The notes: generated from the sequence alone by a model not told the origin. A DNA stretch of 64,000 nt from Agarivorans sp. Toyoura001 (GCF_005405585.1 NZ_BJEQ01000001.1:310001-374000), one strand, 5' to 3'. Counted from the stretch's first letter, positions 36,351-50,220 are shown. Numbers and translations are program-made.

Positions 36351-37105
36351 TACCTTGCCTCCCAATCCTTGATCCAAGTATCTAGTTTGCCAATAAAGCT
36401 GTGTGCTGTCATATCTATCGTCAATGGTGTGATAGAAACGTAGCCTGCTGCGACTGCCGCAAAGTCGGTTCCTTCGCCAGCATCTTGCATTTCACCCGGA
36501 GGACCCAGCCAATAAATATCGTGGCCTCTAGGATCTTGTTGTTTCACCATGACCTCTGCGCGATGACGACTGCCTAATCGCGTTACCTTAAAGCCTTTGA
36601 TTTCTGTCAAAGGTAAATCAGGAACGTTCACATTAAGAATTTGGTTGCTTGGAAGCGCATGCTCGCGCAATTGCGCTAACAACTTTAAGGTTACGCTAGC
36701 GGCGCTGTCATAGTGTTTGCCCTCGCGTCCCACCAAAGACACTGCAATAGCAGGAAGCCCTAAATTACGCCCCTCCATGGCCGCAGCGACGGTTCCCGAG
36801 TAGAGTACATCATCACCTAAATTAGCACCTGCGTTGATTCCAGCAACAACTATTTCTGGTAACTCATCGACTAACTCATTAATCGCTAAGTGAACACAAT
36901 CGGTTGGCGTGCCTTTTACTGAGATGGTAGTTTCATCGAGATAAACAATCCGCAGCGGGTCTTCAAGGGTTAAAGAATTACTCGCGCCGCTGCAGTTTCT
37001 ATCGGGTGCAACGGTTAATACTGGTGAAAGCTGCTTTAACGCTTGAGCCAAACATACAATGCCCGGCGCGTATACGCCGTCATCGTTACTCACTAATATG
37101 GTCAT
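36350..37105 (-). CDS. surE: SurE, 5'/3'-nucleotidase
   Basis: Metal-dependent nucleoside monophosphatase of the stationary-phase survival operon. The N-terminal metal motif [26 protein letters not shown] and the [24 protein letters not shown] block are all present. The start at 37105 is chosen because it follows GAAGGCGAAGG and gives the usual [10 protein letters not shown] opening; the ten extra residues from the upstream start are not found in the family. It overlaps truD by 20 bp. Confidence 0.95.
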   Translation of the reverse strand: MTILVSNDDGVYAPGIVCLAQALKQLSPVLTVAPDRNCSGASNSLTLEDPLRIVYLDETTISVKGTPTDCVHLAINELVDELPEIVVAGINAGANLGDDVLYSGTVAAAMEGRNLGLPAIAVSLVGREGKHYDSAASVTLKLLAQLREHALPSNQILNVNVPDLPLTEIKGFKVTRLGSRHRAEVMVKQQDPRGHDIYWLGPPGEMQDAGEGTDFAAVAAGYVSITPLTIDMTAHSFIGKLDTWIKDWEAR

Positions 37106-38141
37106 TGCCTTCGCCTTCACAATTAACAATTTCACGCAAAATACTTGTGGCGTAATTGCCGGCGCTTAAAAAGAAGCTGAGCACTAAATCATTACCCTCG
37201 GCTTTAAATGAAAAGTCTTTTGAACGAAGAGCTAATGCGCGACGCTCCATTTTTAAGCCAGCATCTGCTAGGCCTGAAACTATTTCTGGATAGGCCGCTA
37301 ACACGGAGCTCTCGAACTCTAAGGCTTTATCTTGGCTCGCTAGCTCACCCTTTCCGACCATGGGGGCAGACAACTCAATTTCGCCTTGCTGATAACGCTC
37401 TAGAATATCTTGGTCAGCTTGTTCGGCTACAAAGTGTGCATTGCTCGTAGCAAACTTCATCACATCACCGTTGAGTACCTGAGTGAACAACTGCTGCTCA
37501 ATGCGTTGGCTAATAGCATGATTGAAAACCAAACTGCGCGCGGCAGATAAATACATGCTGCGTTTTTCTCGGCTACGAATTCGTTTGCCAGCAAACATGC
37601 TTAAAGCATTATCAATATTGCTAGCACCTCGGCCAAATCGTTGAGAGCCAAAGTAGTTAGGTACACCAGATTCGGCAACTTTGCTTGCTCGCTCTAAAGC
37701 TTGCTCAATATCCGATACGTCTCGTAGGCGAATCACAAAATTATTTCCCGACAAAGAACCACGCTTGAGTTTGCGGTTGTGCCTTGCGGTTGCAAGCACT
37801 CTAACCCCTTCGCCTAACTCTTCAGGTAACGCAACATTGTCCTTGCCCGGTATTTGAATACTAAACCATTGGGTGGTGACCGCATGGCGATCTTTTAGGC
37901 CTGCATAGCTAATAACGTTGGGGTTTACCTGGCAGGCTTCTGCTAGCATTTTTGCTACCCAAGAGGTGTTTTCGCCCGTTTTTTCAATCTTCACCAACAT
38001 ATGCTCGCCGTCACCACTGAACTCGAACGGCAGCACTTCATCAACTTTAAAATCTATGGCGTGTTGCTTGAGCAAACCACTACAGCTCGGTTTACCGTGC
38101 AGGTAGTTAAGCTGCGAAATAAGCGTTAAATAATCACTCAT
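37086..38141 (-). CDS. truD: TruD, tRNA pseudouridine-13 synthase
   Basis: Converts U13 of tRNA-Glu to pseudouridine. The catalytic aspartate is in [16 protein letters not shown]. Other family blocks are [15 protein letters not shown] and, near the C-terminus, the [12 protein letters not shown] segment. Its ATG abuts the ispF stop. The 351 residues equal the E. coli length. Confidence 0.95.
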   Translation of the reverse strand: MSDYLTLISQLNYLHGKPSCSGLLKQHAIDFKVDEVLPFEFSGDGEHMLVKIEKTGENTSWVAKMLAEACQVNPNVISYAGLKDRHAVTTQWFSIQIPGKDNVALPEELGEGVRVLATARHNRKLKRGSLSGNNFVIRLRDVSDIEQALERASKVAESGVPNYFGSQRFGRGASNIDNALSMFAGKRIRSREKRSMYLSAARSLVFNHAISQRIEQQLFTQVLNGDVMKFATSNAHFVAEQADQDILERYQQGEIELSAPMVGKGELASQDKALEFESSVLAAYPEIVSGLADAGLKMERRALALRSKDFSFKAEGNDLVLSFFLSAGNYATSILREIVNCEGEGNDHISE

Positions 38142-38621
38142 TTAAATACTCTCCAATAATACAACCGCATGACTCGATATCCCTTCTTTACGCCCTTCAA
38201 AACCAAGTTTTTCAGTGGTAGTGGCTTTCACGTTCACTTGGCTAATGCTGGCATGTAAATCTTCGGCAATATTGAGGCGCATTGCTTCAATGTGCGGTGC
38301 CATTTTTGGGGCTTGAGCAACAATAGTTAAATCGAGGTTGGCTAACTTATAACCTCGCTGAGTAATTTGTTCGACGACTCGGCGTAACAAAATGCGGGAA
38401 TCTATCCCCGCATACGCTTGGTCATTATCAGGAAAATGATGCCCTATATCGCCTAACGCTAGCGCTCCTAACAAAGCATCACACAAAGCATGTAAGGCGA
38501 CATCGCCATCAGAGTGAGCAATAAATCCCTGTTCATAAGGAATTGCCACACCAGCAACTACCAGCGGCCCTTGACCACCAAATTTATGTACATCAAAACC
38601 GTGCCCAATGCGAATACTCAC
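38142..38621 (-). CDS. ispF: IspF, 2-C-methyl-D-erythritol 2,4-cyclodiphosphate synthase
   Basis: MEP-pathway enzyme forming the cyclodiphosphate. Zinc ligands are in GHGFDVHKF, and the substrate loops are [12 protein letters not shown] and [10 protein letters not shown]. The frame is open to 38660, but the family N-terminus (RIGHGFDVH) fits a GTG start at 38619-38621, whose last two bases begin the ispD stop (GTGA); GAGG lies 7 bp before it. Length is then 159 residues. Confidence 0.94.
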   Translation of the reverse strand: MSIRIGHGFDVHKFGGQGPLVVAGVAIPYEQGFIAHSDGDVALHALCDALLGALALGDIGHHFPDNDQAYAGIDSRILLRRVVEQITQRGYKLANLDLTIVAQAPKMAPHIEAMRLNIAEDLHASISQVNVKATTTEKLGFEGRKEGISSHAVVLLESI

Positions 38622-39325
38622 CCTACTACCTCTTTTTGTTGTTGCTGACTTAAATACCATTTGGCTAAGGCCAAATCTTCAGGGCAAGTCACTTTAATGT
38701 TGTCACTGCGACCTTCAATAATACTCACTGGCTGTTCCGCCCATTCCATAGCAGACGCTTCATCAGTGATTTTTTCACCAGCAGCCATAGCATTGCTGAT
38801 GTTTTGTTTTAGCGATTGAACCAAAAACATTTGTGGCGTTAAGGCATGCCAAAGTCGCTCTCGTGACACTGTGTGTTCAACTTTACCATCAGCGCTTCGC
38901 TTCATAGTATCGCGCACCGGGCTGGCTAATATGCCGCCATGCTGATGTTGCTCGCAACTTGCGATAAGTAAACTAATGTCTTGATGAGTAATACAAGGCC
39001 GTGCTGCATCATGTACCAATACCCACTCATCATCATTAATGATTTGTAGACCTGCAAGTACAGAATCAGCTCGTTCATCACCACCTTCAACTGTTTGAAT
39101 GCGTGGAGAACTAGCAATTGATAAGTCTTTAAACCAACGATCATTTGGATGGAGAACTACAATCACCTTCGCGATAGCAGGGTGACTGAGAAAAGCAGCA
39201 GCGGTTGTTTCAAGAATTGTTTTCTCACCCAAAGACAAATACTGTTTTGGGATACTTGCTTGCATGCGACTACCAATACCTGCCGCTGGTAGCAATGCAG
39301 TATATTGCTTAATAGAAGAAATCAT
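38618..39325 (-). CDS. ispD: IspD, 2-C-methyl-D-erythritol 4-phosphate cytidylyltransferase
   Basis: MEP-pathway enzyme that transfers CMP to methylerythritol phosphate. The nucleotide-binding opening [20 protein letters not shown], the VHDAARPC motif and the TDEASAMEW segment are all seen. The 235 residues match the family. It is coupled to ispF by a stop/start overlap and lies downstream of ftsB, as in E. coli. Confidence 0.95.
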   Translation of the reverse strand: MISSIKQYTALLPAAGIGSRMQASIPKQYLSLGEKTILETTAAAFLSHPAIAKVIVVLHPNDRWFKDLSIASSPRIQTVEGGDERADSVLAGLQIINDDEWVLVHDAARPCITHQDISLLIASCEQHQHGGILASPVRDTMKRSADGKVEHTVSRERLWHALTPQMFLVQSLKQNISNAMAAGEKITDEASAMEWAEQPVSIIEGRSDNIKVTCPEDLALAKWYLSQQQQKEVVG

Positions 39326-39351
39326 TTATTAGTGATACTCGGAGTCAACCA

Positions 39352-39636
39352 TTATTCAAGTTCTGAGGAAGGAATAATTCGGTAAAAGGTTTCACCCTCT
39401 TTAATCATTCCTAGTTCGTTGCGCGCCTGCTCTTCCACGGCATCTAAGCCGCTACGCAAATCGGCGATTTCTGCAACCAACACTGCATTGCGTTGACCAA
39501 GGTCTTGGTTAGCAACTGCATGTTTTGCCACTTCATCACGCAAAGCAAAATAGTCATTTAATGAGTTTTTGCCAAACCATAATTGGTACTGTAAAAGCAA
39601 AACAATCAGTATCAGTAAAATTTTAAACGAACGCAT
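39352..39636 (-). CDS. ftsB: FtsB, cell-division protein
   Basis: Bitopic division protein that forms a complex with FtsL and FtsQ. It has an N-terminal helix (ILLILIVLLLQYQLWFG) and a periplasmic coiled coil (NQDLGQRNAVLVAEIADLRS) ending near ARNELGMIKEGETFYRI. At 94 residues it is slightly shorter than E. coli FtsB. It is separated from eno by a terminator. Confidence 0.93.
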   Translation of the reverse strand: MRSFKILLILIVLLLQYQLWFGKNSLNDYFALRDEVAKHAVANQDLGQRNAVLVAEIADLRSGLDAVEEQARNELGMIKEGETFYRIIPSSELE

Positions 39637-39714
39637 GGTTCCTCCCTGACAGAGATAATCCCATAAAGCCGATTGTTACTCCATAAGCGTTGTATGATTT
39701 ATCTAAATCCAAGG

Positions 39715-39745
39715 CAAAAAAAATCCCCGCCAAAGCGAGGATTTT
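39715..39745 (-). terminator. Terminator of eno
   Basis: Minus-strand hairpin AAATCCTCGC / GCGGGGATTT (one G-T pair) with loop TTTG, followed by eight T residues. It lies 30 bp after eno. Confidence 0.85.
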
Positions 39746-39774
39746 ATAAAGCTATAGGCTTAATTCAAAAAGAA

Positions 39775-41085
<1,311 letters not shown>

Positions 41086-41136
41086 CTATATAAATGAACT
41101 TCTAACTCTCTAAAAAACGTTACCCGCTAATTGATT

Positions 41137-42792
<1,656 letters not shown>

Positions 42793-42827
42793 TTAAGGGC
42801 GTATCTGCGATACTTGGACGGGGGCAT

Positions 42828-42856
42828 AGTATAGCAAAGCCTCTTTAACACCACAA
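42828..42856 (-). promoter_or_regulatory. pyrG promoter
   Basis: On the minus strand, TTGTGG (42851-42856) and TATACT (42828-42833) are 17 bp apart. Transcription would start about 50 bp before pyrG, giving a long leader. Confidence 0.6.
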
Positions 42857-42902
42857 TCAATGTCACTGTATCAAGACTAAGATTTAGTGGTTTTGTTGTA
42901 AA

Positions 42903-43715
42903 TCAATTTTTGTAATTTTCTTTCACTTTATCCCAAAGCGCATCCATCTCTTCAAGGCTCATCTGCTTAAGATCTTTGCCACTTTCAGCCGCTAGAGCCT
43001 CTACCCCCCTGAATCGATTAGAAAATTTCTGGTTGGCTTGGCGCAATAAGTCTTCCGCATCAAAATCACAGGCGCGAGCTAAATTTACGCAAGAAAACAA
43101 CAAATCACCGATTTCCTCGGCTACATCTTGGGGTTGTTTAGAGGCGATAGCCTCTTGAACTTCTTCAAGTTCCTCTTTCACTTTATCAATGACTGGCTCA
43201 ACGCTTGGCCAGTCAAATCCTACATTAGCACAACGCTTTTGTAGCTTTTGTGCACGACTTAATGCAGGTAATGCCATTGGCACATCGTCTAACACACTCG
43301 CCTTACTAGCCGATTTACCCGCGCGCTCCTTGGCTTTTTCAGCTTCCCAATTGGCTGTTATGGCTGCTTCATCGGCAAAGTCTTGCTCAGTAAACACATG
43401 GGGGTGACGGCGGATCAGCTTCTCACATATACCATCAACCACGTCAGCAAAGTTAAAGTCTCCTTGCTCTTGGCCAAACTGGGCATAAAAAACCACTTGA
43501 AAAAGCACATCACCCAGTTCCAGTTTTACGTCTGAAAAATCTTTGCTTTCTATCGCCTGATTAATCGCATCAACCAGCTCATAGGTTTCTTCTATTGTGT
43601 ACGGCACTATGCTTTGCCAGTGCTGTTGTTGGTCCCATGGGCAACCAACTTCGGGATCTCGCAACTTAGCCATAATGCCAAGCAGCGTATCCATAGTGTA
43701 AGGGCGCTGATTCAT
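42903..43715 (-). CDS. mazG: MazG, nucleoside triphosphate pyrophosphohydrolase
   Basis: Hydrolyses NTPs to NMP and pyrophosphate and tempers ppGpp-linked stress. Two MazG repeats are visible: an N-terminal one (VGCPWDQQQHWQSI, EETYELVDAI, ELGDVLFQVVF) and a C-terminal one (EELEEVQEAI, EEIGDLLFSCVNLAR). The 270 residues are about the E. coli length. It follows relA by 21 bp. No mazEF toxin genes lie between, unlike E. coli. Confidence 0.95.
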   Translation of the reverse strand: MNQRPYTMDTLLGIMAKLRDPEVGCPWDQQQHWQSIVPYTIEETYELVDAINQAIESKDFSDVKLELGDVLFQVVFYAQFGQEQGDFNFADVVDGICEKLIRRHPHVFTEQDFADEAAITANWEAEKAKERAGKSASKASVLDDVPMALPALSRAQKLQKRCANVGFDWPSVEPVIDKVKEELEEVQEAIASKQPQDVAEEIGDLLFSCVNLARACDFDAEDLLRQANQKFSNRFRGVEALAAESGKDLKQMSLEEMDALWDKVKENYKN

Positions 43716-43736
43716 TTGTTATTGCTTCCAACAGGC

Positions 43737-45962
43737 TTAACGTAAACGACGAGCTTCAATAATATGGTTAAGCTGGTTTATCTTAGATAGCACTCGAGAC
43801 AGAGATTCGAGATTATAAATCTCTACTTCCATATCAATAGTGGCAGTTTGGCTTTTCACATCTGAATGACTTTGCATGCCCATTACGTTCACCTTGTCAT
43901 TAGCTAACACCGTGGTGATATCTCGTAATAACCCCCCTCTATCATTAGCAACAATACGAATGGTGAGGTTATATCCACCCGAATCTTTTCCCCCCCATAC
44001 CGCGTCAATTACCCGCTCCGGAGTGCGACTAACCAACTCAGCTAATTGCTCACAATCGGCCCCGTGAATTGAGATACCACGACCTTGAGTGATAAACCCT
44101 TTAATGAGATCGCCTGGGATGGGCTGGCAACAGCGCGCAATATGGGTCATTAGGTTACCGACACCGTCAATAACAATGGCATCTTTAGCACGTTTCTTCT
44201 TTTGTCCGTGATGTTCGGCTTTCTTGGTAATAGTCTCAAGTGCTTGGCGGTCAAGTTCTTCAGCTGTTGGTTTATGAAGAGTAGCCTGCAGATGATGAAT
44301 CAGTTGGTTTAAACGCACGTCGCCAGCGCCAATAGCCGCCAGCAGGTCATCTAAGGTTTTAACATTAAAGCGCTCTACACAGCTTTCTACGTCACTCATC
44401 TTAAAGCCATGCTTGTTAAGCTCAGCTTCTAATAACTCTTTACCAACAACTTGATTTTTATCTTTATCTTGTTTCTTAAACCAAGTGGCAATTTTGTTTC
44501 GAGCCCGCGACGACTTCACATACCCTAGATTAGGGTTTAGCCAATCACGGCTTGGGCTAGATTCTTTTTGAGTAATAATTTCAACTTGCTCACCTGTGCG
44601 TAACTGGTAGGTAAACGGCACAATGCGCCCACCTATTTTAGCGCCAATACATCGGTGACCCACTTGGCTATGCACGTAATAAGCGAAATCTAATGGCGTA
44701 GAGCCCGATGGTAAGTCAATCACCTCGCCACTAGGTGTGAATACATACACACGGTCGTCGAATACTTGAGAGCGAAGCTCTTCTAACATTGAACCGTTTT
44801 CAGCAATATCATCTTGCCAAGCCAGTAACTTGCGTAGCCAGGCGATTTTATCTTCAAAATCACTGCGCCCAGCAGAGCCAGCACCGCCCTCTTTATATTT
44901 CCAGTGCGCGGCCACGCCCAGCTCGGAATCCTCGTGCATTTGTTTAGTACGAATTTGCACTTCGATAGATTTGCCTTCAGGGCCAATAACTACCGTATGG
45001 ATCGACTGATAACCGTTAGGTTTAGGATTAGCAACATAGTCATCAAATTCGCTAGGAATATGGTGCCATGAGGTATGTACAATACCTAGAATGGCATAAC
45101 AGTCTTGCAGCTTTTCAGCGACGATTCGAATTGCGCGAACATCAAACAGCTTATCGAAAGATAGATCCTTCTTCTGCATCTTCCGCCAAATGCTGTAAAT
45201 GTGTTTTGGTCGCCCATAAACCTGGGCATCAATTTTTGCGCCTTCAATTTCTTGTTGTAGCTTGGCAACAAAATCATCGATGTACTGGGTTCTGTCTAAA
45301 CGTTTTTCATCGAGCTGCTTGGCAATTTGTTTATAGGTAATGGGATGCAAATAGCGAAAAGTGAAATCTTCCAATTCCCACTTAAGCTGACCAATACCTA
45401 AACGGTTAGCCAATGGCGCATAAATGTCTTGGCTCTCTTTAGCTGCCAGTACTCGCACATCTTCTTCTTCGTTTTTAACTTCACGTAAAAAACAGATACG
45501 TTCGGCCAACTTAATTACAATGGCACGTACATCACCGACCATCGCCAATAACATGCGACGAACGTTATCAATTTGGATTGAAGATAAACTCTTGTTTTGC
45601 CCGGTGCGCAGTACTTTCATCGCATCCATTTGCGCCGCGTCGTATTGAAGCTTTATCACCTCATCGGGAAACTGTGGGCTTAGTTTAGCTTTAGAAAGCA
45701 GACCTGCATCCACAAAAGGAAACAGCAACGCCGCTTTTAAGGTTGGCAGATCCATGTTCAAAGTAACAAGGATCTCCACCATCTCTTTGCCTTTACTCAA
45801 ACAACTGTGGATTTGCTGTTTATCTGCATCTAAGGCACGAAAATAATTACAGGCAACAAATAAGCGCTGTTGGTCTTCAACCGCTATATCTAAGCTTTCA
45901 ACCCATTGATTTTCATCAAACAAGAGCTCTTGATTAAGGTGTGTTTCTCGAACCGAGACCAT
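43737..45962 (-). CDS. relA: RelA, ribosome-dependent (p)ppGpp synthetase
   Basis: Makes (p)ppGpp on stalled ribosomes. The N-terminal hydrolase domain is degenerate, with FPFVDAG in place of the HD motif, as usual for RelA. The synthetase core has the PNGYQSIHT block and VQIRTKQMHEDSELGVAAHWKYK. A TGS domain (VFTPSGEVIDLPSGSTPLDF), a zinc-finger region with CC (ARCCQPIPGD) and a C-terminal ACT domain follow. The 741 residues are standard. Confidence 0.96.
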   Translation of the reverse strand: MVSVRETHLNQELLFDENQWVESLDIAVEDQQRLFVACNYFRALDADKQQIHSCLSKGKEMVEILVTLNMDLPTLKAALLFPFVDAGLLSKAKLSPQFPDEVIKLQYDAAQMDAMKVLRTGQNKSLSSIQIDNVRRMLLAMVGDVRAIVIKLAERICFLREVKNEEEDVRVLAAKESQDIYAPLANRLGIGQLKWELEDFTFRYLHPITYKQIAKQLDEKRLDRTQYIDDFVAKLQQEIEGAKIDAQVYGRPKHIYSIWRKMQKKDLSFDKLFDVRAIRIVAEKLQDCYAILGIVHTSWHHIPSEFDDYVANPKPNGYQSIHTVVIGPEGKSIEVQIRTKQMHEDSELGVAAHWKYKEGGAGSAGRSDFEDKIAWLRKLLAWQDDIAENGSMLEELRSQVFDDRVYVFTPSGEVIDLPSGSTPLDFAYYVHSQVGHRCIGAKIGGRIVPFTYQLRTGEQVEIITQKESSPSRDWLNPNLGYVKSSRARNKIATWFKKQDKDKNQVVGKELLEAELNKHGFKMSDVESCVERFNVKTLDDLLAAIGAGDVRLNQLIHHLQATLHKPTAEELDRQALETITKKAEHHGQKKKRAKDAIVIDGVGNLMTHIARCCQPIPGDLIKGFITQGRGISIHGADCEQLAELVSRTPERVIDAVWGGKDSGGYNLTIRIVANDRGGLLRDITTVLANDKVNVMGMQSHSDVKSQTATIDMEVEIYNLESLSRVLSKINQLNHIIEARRLR

Positions 45963-46014
45963 ACAGCTACGTTTCCTTTGTTTTATTATTCTCTATTAAC
46001 AAACTAGCCAATAC

Positions 46015-47322
46015 CTAGCGTTCGAACAAGGCCATTGTTTCAACATGTTCAGTGTGGGCGAACATGTCTACCAGCGCTAATTTAACTAACCGATACCCAG
46101 CCTGTTTAAGCACTGCTGCGTCTCTAGCTAGTGTTGCAGGGTTACAGGACACATATACTACGGTGCTTGGGCTAAGCTTGGCAACCTGAGTAATAGCAAG
46201 TTTTGCTCCTGCACGAGCAGGATCTAATAAGACTTTAGTGACTGCTGAATTTTCCCATACTGTTGCGGTTTCAGCCTGTTCTAAATCACCACTAAAGGCT
46301 TGAATATTACTAATATCATTGCGTATTGCATTAAACATCACACGTTCGCTCATGGCCGCTACGCCCTCTACCGCAATCACTTGCTGAGCTTGCTGGGCAA
46401 TCGCCAAACTAAAGTTGCCAATACCAGAATACAAATCCAATACCACATCGCTTTTGTTTAGCTGCAACCAACCTATAGCAGTAGATACAATCTGTTGATT
46501 CATTGCTTCATTCACCTGAATAAAGTCACCGGGCATAAACGCCAAGTTTAGCTGTTGCTCGTTTAACGTGTAATAGGCATCAGAGCCTACTAGCCATCGC
46601 TGTTCCTCAGTGTGCAGTTGCAAGCCAATATTATGTAGTTCGGCAAACTGCTTTAATTGCAGCTCTAATTTCTCACTAGGCACTTTGGTTAAGCGAATTT
46701 TGCAAACGGTTTGAGGTTGGCAATCGATTAACTCAATATGCCCCAAGCCAACCGTTTTAGGCCAAGCCTTAACTAAGAGCTGTAAAGCAGGAATTAGTTC
46801 CGAAAGTTGGGGTATTAGCACTTTACATGCTGAAATAGCCACCAATTGCTTGCTGGCTTTTTGCCTAAAACCCAACTGCCAGCCTGTGGTTTTATCAAAC
46901 CAAGAACTTAATCGAGCAATCCGGCGATATTGCCATTCATTGCCATAAATCGTTTCAATCTTCGGTAAATCGGTAAAACCGGATAAGCGTGAAATCAGTG
47001 CAGCCACCGCGTGCTGTTTGTATTCACGCTGCTCGGCGGCGCCTAAATGTTGTGCACTACAGCCGCCGCAACGTTGATAAAACTCACATTCAGGTTCTAT
47101 ACGCTGAGGTGAAGAACTCAAGCGTTTTAACAACTTAGCAGGGCCAGACTTACTCGCCGGCAAAATATCTATGCGCTCTCCTGGCAGCACATCGTCGACA
47201 AAAAATGTTTGGCCATTGGCTTTAACTACGCCCTTTAAGTGGTGATCGAGCTGCAAAACCTCTACACCTCTAAGAGCTTTAACATTGTTCGATTTGGGTT
47301 TAGCTTTAAAAAATTGCGCCAT
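46015..47322 (-). CDS. rlmD: RlmD (RumA), 23S rRNA m5U1939 methyltransferase
   Basis: SAM-dependent methyltransferase with an N-terminal TRAM domain. It has an iron-sulfur cysteine set (CEFYQRCGGCSAQH plus a later Cys), the SAM motif VVLDLYSGIGNFSLA and the catalytic Cys in VYVSCNPATLARD. The 435 residues match E. coli RlmD. It lies 52 bp upstream of relA and divergent from barA, the same arrangement as E. coli. Confidence 0.95.
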   Translation of the reverse strand: MAQFFKAKPKSNNVKALRGVEVLQLDHHLKGVVKANGQTFFVDDVLPGERIDILPASKSGPAKLLKRLSSSPQRIEPECEFYQRCGGCSAQHLGAAEQREYKQHAVAALISRLSGFTDLPKIETIYGNEWQYRRIARLSSWFDKTTGWQLGFRQKASKQLVAISACKVLIPQLSELIPALQLLVKAWPKTVGLGHIELIDCQPQTVCKIRLTKVPSEKLELQLKQFAELHNIGLQLHTEEQRWLVGSDAYYTLNEQQLNLAFMPGDFIQVNEAMNQQIVSTAIGWLQLNKSDVVLDLYSGIGNFSLAIAQQAQQVIAVEGVAAMSERVMFNAIRNDISNIQAFSGDLEQAETATVWENSAVTKVLLDPARAGAKLAITQVAKLSPSTVVYVSCNPATLARDAAVLKQAGYRLVKLALVDMFAHTEHVETMALFER

Positions 47323-47416
47323 AGAAGAGACTTATTAAACCTGTGAATACAAAAAGGGGTGGGCTTATGTCATCATAAGCGATTGGAACCATGTCATTTT
47401 CCCATAAGAAACGTTT

Positions 47417-50194
47417 ATGACCAAGTATGGCTTACGTGCCCGCGTATATATTCTCACCATTATACCCACTCTGTTCGTGGGGATCTTGTTAGCGAGTTAC
47501 TTTACTTTTAACCGTAATCAGCAACTCGATAACTTTGTGATTGAACAAGGGGTTAACGTTATTGAACCGCTGGCTATTGCCAGTGAAGTAGGTTTAAGCC
47601 GTTACAACCGAGAAAAAGTTAAATCACTGATCAGTGTAACTCACCGTAAAATGTCTCCGCTTATCAAGAGCATTGCGGTTTACGATAAACACAATCAGCT
47701 ATTTGTCACCAGTAACTACCACCGCAATATTCGTTTGTTGCAAAGCGATCCAGAATTACCGCTCCCGCAATCGACTCAAGTAGAGATTTACCCCAATCGC
47801 ATTATTTTACGCGCCCCCATTTGGGCTGAAGCCGAGGGTAGCTTCGCAGCATTTAGCAATGGTAAGCCCGAATTATTGGGCTATATCTCAATGCAGTACA
47901 ACAAAGACAGGGCCTTGTTACTGCAGTTTAGAGATACCACCGTTGCCCTATTTATTGTTTTATTTGGTGTACTGATTAGTGTGTTGTTTGCTTTCCAATT
48001 AAGTAAACAAGTCACTCAGCCCATCACCAACATGGTAAGTATTGTAGATAGAATTCGCCAAGGGCGCTTAGATGCGCGGGTAGATGGCAGTTACACAGGT
48101 GAGCTGGGTTTACTGAAACATGGTATTAATTCCATGGCGAAATCCTTGGCCGAATACCACGAAGAAATGCATCAGAGCATTGACCAAGCCACCAGTGATC
48201 TAAGGGAAACCTTAGAGCAGATTGAAATTCAAAACATTGAGTTGGATATTGCTAAGAAAGAAGCCCAACAAGGGGCAAAAGCTAAATCTGAATTCTTGGC
48301 CAATATGAGCCATGAGCTTAGAACGCCATTAAATGGCGTCATTGGTTTTGCTCGCCAACTACTAAAAACGCAACTGAGCAATAACCAAGCAGATTACCTG
48401 CTCACCATTGAAAAGTCGGCTAACAACCTATTAGCTATCATTAACGACATTCTAGATTTCTCAAAATTAGAAGCCGGTAAACTAAAGCTAGAACGTATCG
48501 ACTTTAATTTTCGCGATACCGTAAACGATGTAGTCACCCTACTCGCTCCTAGCGCTCAAGATAAAAACCTAGAATTAAACCTTTTGATTGAACCTAATGT
48601 TCCCGAAGGCTTGCGAGGCGATCCTTTGCGGCTGCAACAAGTCTTTACCAACCTGTTGGGCAATGCCATTAAGTTTACTCACCAAGGGCAAATAACTGTA
48701 AACGTTGGCTTAGTTAAACAACAAGGTCAGAAAGTAATACTTGGTGCCTCAGTACAAGATACTGGTATTGGTATTTCTAAAGAGCAACAGTCTCAGCTGT
48801 TCCAAGCCTTTAAACAAGCAGACACCAGCATTAACCGCGAATATGGTGGTACTGGATTAGGGTTAGTGATTACCCAGAAGCTAGTGCAACAAATGGGGGG
48901 CGACATTAAACTAAGCTCTGAGCCTGAACATGGCGCTATTTTTGGTTTTGAGCTCCATATGGAGCTTGCCGAAATGGTATTGGGTGCACCGCTTCCACTT
49001 ACCGCCTTAAGTAAGACCTCGGTGTTATTGTTTGAACCGCACGAGATTAGCCAAGCGGTAGTGTCTGGCTTAGCAGAGCAGTGGCAGTTACCACTGCAAA
49101 CCGTTAACACTGAGCAACAGTGGCGCAATGCCCTTGTCGATTTTCAGGGCACCTTGGTCATCGGCCATAGCGATTGGAAAGATTTAGCGCCTCTTCAACA
49201 AAAAATAACCCAAGCACTTAAAGTGTCTTACGAAGTGATTGCGCTGATTAACTCAAGCGATCCCGATATTCACCAAGTGATTTTACAAGCAGGTGCGAAA
49301 CACTGCATTAGCAAGCCCATTAATCATCGTAAATTCGCACACGCCTTGGTAGATGACCGCATCGACGACTCTCCTGTTGTTACGCCAATCGCCAAAGTAT
49401 CGCGCTCAAAACTGGTCCTGCGAGTACTCGCAGTTGATGACAACGCCGCCAACCTCAAGCTAATTTCAGCCATGTTGGAAGAGTTGGTGACCGAAGTAGA
49501 TACCTGTACGAATGGCTTAGAGGCAATAACTAAAGCCGAAGAAAACTCTTACAACCTGATATTGATGGATATTCAAATGCCGATTTTAGACGGTATTAGC
49601 GCCACACAAAAAATCCGTGAAAATAGTAAAAACCAGCAAACACCAATTATTGCGGTAACGGCGCATGCCTTAGCCGGTGAAAAGGAACAGCTGCTCGGCC
49701 AAGGTGTAGACGACTACCTTGCCAAACCTATCGACGAGTCCTCTTTAGAGAAGCTTATTCATCGCTGGCAACCCAACGCCAAATTGCTCAGTCGTGAAAA
49801 CTTAGTGTCTACCTTAGAGCAACCGCAGATATTGGAGTTTGAAAACGCCAGCTTGTCTTGGCAATTAGCCATGCAACGTGCCAACAATAATCAAACTCTT
49901 GCGCTAGATATGTTTGTGATGCTTCAAGAAAGCTTTGCTGAAATAGAAAGCGGCATTGAGCAAGTACTTGCTCAGCAGCTAAACGCTGATGAATTTGTAT
50001 TGCTGATCCATCGCTTTAGAGGCGGTTGTGCTTACAGCGGCTGTAAACGTCTAGAGTCTTTAGCTGGCACTATTGAAGATAGCTTACGTCAGCACGGAGA
50101 GGTGGCTAGGGTTGAGCCTGAACTGCTTGAGCTAAGTGATGAGATTGAAAAAGTGAAACTCGCTGCTAAGCAAATCAACCAACAACTCAACTAA
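47417..50194 (+). CDS. barA: BarA, tripartite hybrid sensor kinase
   Basis: Inner-membrane sensor that phosphorylates the response regulator UvrY/GacA, which activates Csr small RNAs. Domains: TM1 about 10-30, a periplasmic sensor to 175, TM2 176-195, HAMP to 245, HisKA with H299 in MSHELRTPLNG, HATPase (GTGLGLVITQK), a receiver-like segment 535-645 with H584 at the expected phosphoacceptor position, a true receiver with D718 (LMDIQMP), and a C-terminal Hpt domain with H865 (IHRFRGG). The 925 residues are complete. Confidence 0.94.
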   Translation: MTKYGLRARVYILTIIPTLFVGILLASYFTFNRNQQLDNFVIEQGVNVIEPLAIASEVGLSRYNREKVKSLISVTHRKMSPLIKSIAVYDKHNQLFVTSNYHRNIRLLQSDPELPLPQSTQVEIYPNRIILRAPIWAEAEGSFAAFSNGKPELLGYISMQYNKDRALLLQFRDTTVALFIVLFGVLISVLFAFQLSKQVTQPITNMVSIVDRIRQGRLDARVDGSYTGELGLLKHGINSMAKSLAEYHEEMHQSIDQATSDLRETLEQIEIQNIELDIAKKEAQQGAKAKSEFLANMSHELRTPLNGVIGFARQLLKTQLSNNQADYLLTIEKSANNLLAIINDILDFSKLEAGKLKLERIDFNFRDTVNDVVTLLAPSAQDKNLELNLLIEPNVPEGLRGDPLRLQQVFTNLLGNAIKFTHQGQITVNVGLVKQQGQKVILGASVQDTGIGISKEQQSQLFQAFKQADTSINREYGGTGLGLVITQKLVQQMGGDIKLSSEPEHGAIFGFELHMELAEMVLGAPLPLTALSKTSVLLFEPHEISQAVVSGLAEQWQLPLQTVNTEQQWRNALVDFQGTLVIGHSDWKDLAPLQQKITQALKVSYEVIALINSSDPDIHQVILQAGAKHCISKPINHRKFAHALVDDRIDDSPVVTPIAKVSRSKLVLRVLAVDDNAANLKLISAMLEELVTEVDTCTNGLEAITKAEENSYNLILMDIQMPILDGISATQKIRENSKNQQTPIIAVTAHALAGEKEQLLGQGVDDYLAKPIDESSLEKLIHRWQPNAKLLSRENLVSTLEQPQILEFENASLSWQLAMQRANNNQTLALDMFVMLQESFAEIESGIEQVLAQQLNADEFVLLIHRFRGGCAYSGCKRLESLAGTIEDSLRQHGEVARVEPELLELSDEIEKVKLAAKQINQQLN

Positions 50195-50220
50195 TCGCTC
50201 AATGGGATTCACTCCAAGAA

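Noticed and set aside
38618-38660. Long ispD-ispF overlap suggesting a frameshift or fusion
   Set aside because: A GTG start for ispF at 38621 overlapping the ispD stop (GTGA) explains it without any error.
44783-45340. Open frames of 60-90 codons in and opposite relA
   Set aside because: They are frame shadows of a well-conserved relA and carry no recognisable motif.
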